From Dryocola sp051307055 (GTDB lineage: Bacteria > Pseudomonadota > Gammaproteobacteria > Enterobacterales > Enterobacteriaceae): a stretch of DNA of 64,000 bases. Shown here piece by piece: positions 62,126 to 64,000 of the stretch (positions are counted from its first letter, which is position 1; each line of letters opens with the position of its first letter). The notes under the pieces were generated by a model. The model did not search any database. It was given only the letters and a program-made list of their open reading frames with translations, and was not told the origin of the DNA. The DNA is taken from the NCBI RefSeq assembly GCF_051307055.1, contig NZ_CP149994.1, positions 558,001 through 622,000 on the forward strand, in the 5' to 3' direction. Position numbers and translations under genes: made by a program.

Positions 62126-62919
62126 CAGAATTCATCCTCGTCATCAGCCGGTTTGACCGCGCCTGCCGCCTGCGGCTCCGGCTTGTAGTTGTAATGGATA
62201 AGCGCCAGCAGCGCCCCGACAATCACCAGCGCCACCATGTTGAGCTTCAGGAACACGATGCAGATAAAGCCCACCAGGAAGTAAATCAGCATGCTGTAGT
62301 TTTTGATTATCTGCTTAAGCAGAATGGCGATACCTACCGCAGGCAAAATGCCGCCGAGCACGTTCATCGTCGACAGCACGATATGCGGCAGGCTGTCCAT
62401 AAAGGCGCTGATGTACTGCGCGCCGAAATAGACGGCGATAAACGTCGGGATAAAGCGCATCAGGAAGTTGGTGACCTGCGGCCAGATAGCGCTGTTGAGG
62501 TAAACGCCGCGCTCGTCGCCATTTTCCAGCGCGACGTCCGCCCGGTGGTTCCACCACGAGTTAAGAACCAGCATGGCGTTGAATAACACGGTGCCCGCAA
62601 TGCCGATGGTTGCCGCCAGGGCGACGGCAACCTCCGGCCCTTTGTCAGATAAAATGCCCAGCGCGATGGCCGGAAAAGCGACAAAGTTAAGATCGGCGGG
62701 CATGGAGCCGCCGGGAGTGACCATCGCGATGTAGACCGCCTGCACGGCCACGCCGATGATAATCCCGGTTTGCACATCGCCGAGAATAAACCCGACTAAC
62801 ATTCCTGAAACCAGCGGGCGGGTAATTAAATACCAGCCTCCGGTAAGCCCCAGCAGCCATGGGCTGCTAAGCGCACCGAGGTAACAAAGAATGCCGATTA
62901 ACGCAGCTTCAAAAGCCAT
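62125..62919 (-). CDS. PTS mannose-family transporter subunit IIC
   Basis: A 264-residue membrane protein of the EII-Man/Sorb IIC type with about seven or eight hydrophobic segments. The signatures are PLVSGMLVGFILGDVQTGIIIG and AVYIAMVTPGGSMPADLNFVA. It ends in an acidic tail (PADDEDEF). It binds and translocates the sugar. It lies 11 nt after EIIB. Confidence 0.93.
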   Translation of the reverse strand: MAFEAALIGILCYLGALSSPWLLGLTGGWYLITRPLVSGMLVGFILGDVQTGIIIGVAVQAVYIAMVTPGGSMPADLNFVAFPAIALGILSDKGPEVAVALAATIGIAGTVLFNAMLVLNSWWNHRADVALENGDERGVYLNSAIWPQVTNFLMRFIPTFIAVYFGAQYISAFMDSLPHIVLSTMNVLGGILPAVGIAILLKQIIKNYSMLIYFLVGFICIVFLKLNMVALVIVGALLALIHYNYKPEPQAAGAVKPADDEDEF

Positions 62920-62930
62920 AATGCCTTCCC

Positions 62931-63425
62931 CTATTTAATTTTAAGGCGCGCGTCCTGCCAGCCATAGCTGCTGGCGTCCGGCACCAGGCGAAACTCAACC
63001 TGATGACCGCGTTGCGACAGAAAATCAAACGCTGCCGCTTCTTCCGGGCTTACTGACTGATTAGGCCCAATGGTGGTGGTGCCGGCGCGGGCGCTCATCG
63101 GCCCGACGTTAATTTTGCCATTGGCGTTTTGCAGGCTGACGCCCGCCTCTTCGATGCGTTTGAGCGTGACGGGCGATTTGCCTATCACGAAGTAACGCTT
63201 TTCGCTGGCAATGATTTTCGGCAGCTTTTCGATCGCCGTGGCGGTATCAAACAGCCAGACTTTGATATCCTGCACCGCGCCCTTCATGACCGAAGAGAGC
63301 AGCGGGTCGGCGGCAACCGCGTCATCAATGGCGACGATGCCGTCGCAGGGCAGCTCTTTCGCCCAGCGGGTGACAAGCTGGCCGTGGATCACCCGGTCGT
63401 CAATGCGTACAAAGGAAATGCTCAT
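62931..63425 (-). CDS. PTS mannose-family phosphotransfer subunit IIB
   Basis: A 164-residue EIIB of the mannose family. The N-terminal FVRIDDRVIHGQLVTRW contains the phosphorylated His14; NVGPMSARAGTT and the C-terminal EFRLVPD segment match the family. It takes phosphate from EIIA and gives it to the incoming sugar. Translated 9 nt after EIIA. Confidence 0.94.
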   Translation of the reverse strand: MSISFVRIDDRVIHGQLVTRWAKELPCDGIVAIDDAVAADPLLSSVMKGAVQDIKVWLFDTATAIEKLPKIIASEKRYFVIGKSPVTLKRIEEAGVSLQNANGKINVGPMSARAGTTTIGPNQSVSPEEAAAFDFLSQRGHQVEFRLVPDASSYGWQDARLKIK

Positions 63426-63434
63426 CGTTCCCCC

Positions 63435-63863
63435 TTAAAAATCATCGGATTGTGTCGTTTCAACCAGGCGCGCCTGCACCACCGCCTCTTTAGCCTGTTC
63501 AAGCAGTTCCGCAGCGGCTTGCCTGACGTCCTGGTACTCTTTGATATCGTCGCTTAACAGCAGCATCGGAAAATTGACGCCGCCAAGCACCGCCACCGGC
63601 GGCGTGGTCTCAGGATCGAAGGCGTGGTGGCAGGCTACGTTCCAGGGCGTACCGCTTTGCAGATCGCACAGCACCAGCACGCCGTCGGCCTTTTTGCTGG
63701 CCTGATGAAGCACCGCTGCGAACTCATCGCGGAAACTGTTAATCCCTTTGGTTTCGCTTAGCATGACCGGAAAGACGTGCGGCAGTTCGCCATACACCAT
63801 ACGGGCGCTGGCGAGCATGCCTTCCGCCAGCGGGCCGTGCGTAGCAAGAATGACGTTGATCAT
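63435..63863 (-). CDS. PTS mannose-family phosphotransfer subunit IIA
   Basis: A 142-residue EIIA of the mannose family with phospho-accepting His9 in VILATHGPLAEGM. DGVLVLCDLQSGTPWNVACH and the GGVNFPMLL strand are family features. It is a separate protein here, not fused to IIB as in E. coli ManX. Three bases separate it from the upstream phosphomannose isomerase-like gene. Confidence 0.94.
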   Translation of the reverse strand: MINVILATHGPLAEGMLASARMVYGELPHVFPVMLSETKGINSFRDEFAAVLHQASKKADGVLVLCDLQSGTPWNVACHHAFDPETTPPVAVLGGVNFPMLLLSDDIKEYQDVRQAAAELLEQAKEAVVQARLVETTQSDDF

Positions 63864-63866
63864 GGT

Positions 63867-64000
63867 TTATCCCCTTACCCAGGCTTTCATAGTGGCGAGC
63901 TGCTGTCCGACGCTTGCGCCATGAGGTGAAATACGGTATTCGCCCACCGCCGCCGGAACGATAAAGGTTTCGGCGTAATGTACGACAAAAGGTTCGAAGG
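63867..64000 (-). CDS. Class I mannose-6-phosphate isomerase-like protein, C-terminal part
   Basis: The leftward open frame entering from the right edge encodes 44 residues, reading PFVVHYAETFIVPAAVGEYRI then SPHGASVGQQLATMKAWVRG before TAA at 63867-63869. The ETFIVPA..GEYRISPHG pattern is the C-terminal cupin of type I phosphomannose isomerases (ManA family). The metal and catalytic residues lie outside the window. It is the first visible gene of the PTS operon; regulators may lie beyond. Confidence 0.65.
   Translation of the reverse strand, partial: FEPFVVHYAETFIVPAAVGEYRISPHGASVGQQLATMKAWVRG

Noticed and set aside
1..64000. CRISPR arrays, insertion sequences, prophage or ERIC elements
   Set aside because: No regularly spaced repeats, transposase genes or phage genes were seen, and the ERIC core sequence was not found; only the REP/BIME at 61235-61304 fits a known repeat class.

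Overview
The window is chromosomal DNA of a member of the Enterobacteriaceae. Nearly every gene can be named by its close resemblance to Escherichia coli proteins, and the order follows the E. coli region around the origin of its genetic map (fhuF to serB to trpR to arcA, then thrLABC to dnaKJ to ispH and rihC). The organism is not E. coli. The creBCD block after creA and the yjjW-yjjI pair before deoC are absent, as are yaaW/yaaI, insL/hokC and an intact yaaY. Extra transporter genes are present, and a sugar operon follows rihC. An Enterobacter, Cedecea, Cronobacter or Klebsiella-like genome fits, but the genus cannot be fixed from this sequence alone.

Left part (1-12.2 kb): truncated fhuF with a Fur box; a membrane diguanylate cyclase placed between fhuF and yjjZ; yjjZ with its own Fur box; three tRNA-Leu(CAG) genes with a stringent-type promoter; rsmC; holD-rimI-yjjG; prfC; osmY with a sigma-S type -10; ytjA; yjjU-yjjV; and a CNT nucleoside transporter with a CRP site. 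Middle-left (12.2-30.7 kb): the deoCABD nucleoside catabolic operon with two identical DeoR operators, the HipA-like yjjJ, lplA-ytjB, serB, radA, nadR, ettA, slt, trpR with its Trp operator, yjjX, gpmB, rob and creA. Several convergent pairs here overlap through palindromic stop codons.

Centre (30.7-46.7 kb): an OFA-type MFS transporter with an extra C-terminal membrane segment plus a small membrane protein where creBCD would be; arcA with a long conserved upstream region holding a frameshifted yjjY-like frame; lasT; the thr operon with leader peptide and attenuator; yaaX, yaaA, yaaJ, talB, mog, an extra MHS-type MFS transporter, and satP. Right part (46.7-59.8 kb): dnaK-dnaJ with heat-shock promoters, nhaA-nhaR, rpsT, and the ribF-ileS-lspA-fkpB-ispH cluster followed by rihC.

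Right end (59.8-64 kb): an accessory carbohydrate module. Two overlapping genes for cupin-type glucose-6-phosphate isomerase family proteins read rightward from a promoter with a LacI-like operator. They converge on a leftward mannose-family PTS operon (phosphomannose isomerase-like gene, EIIA, EIIB, EIIC, EIID), and a REP/BIME element lies between the two. This is the least ordinary and most promising part of the window. Other notable items are two related 125-nt intergenic elements after yjjG and serB, 12-bp tandem repeats abutting the yjjJ start codon, and a perfect 24-bp palindrome between rsmC and holD.
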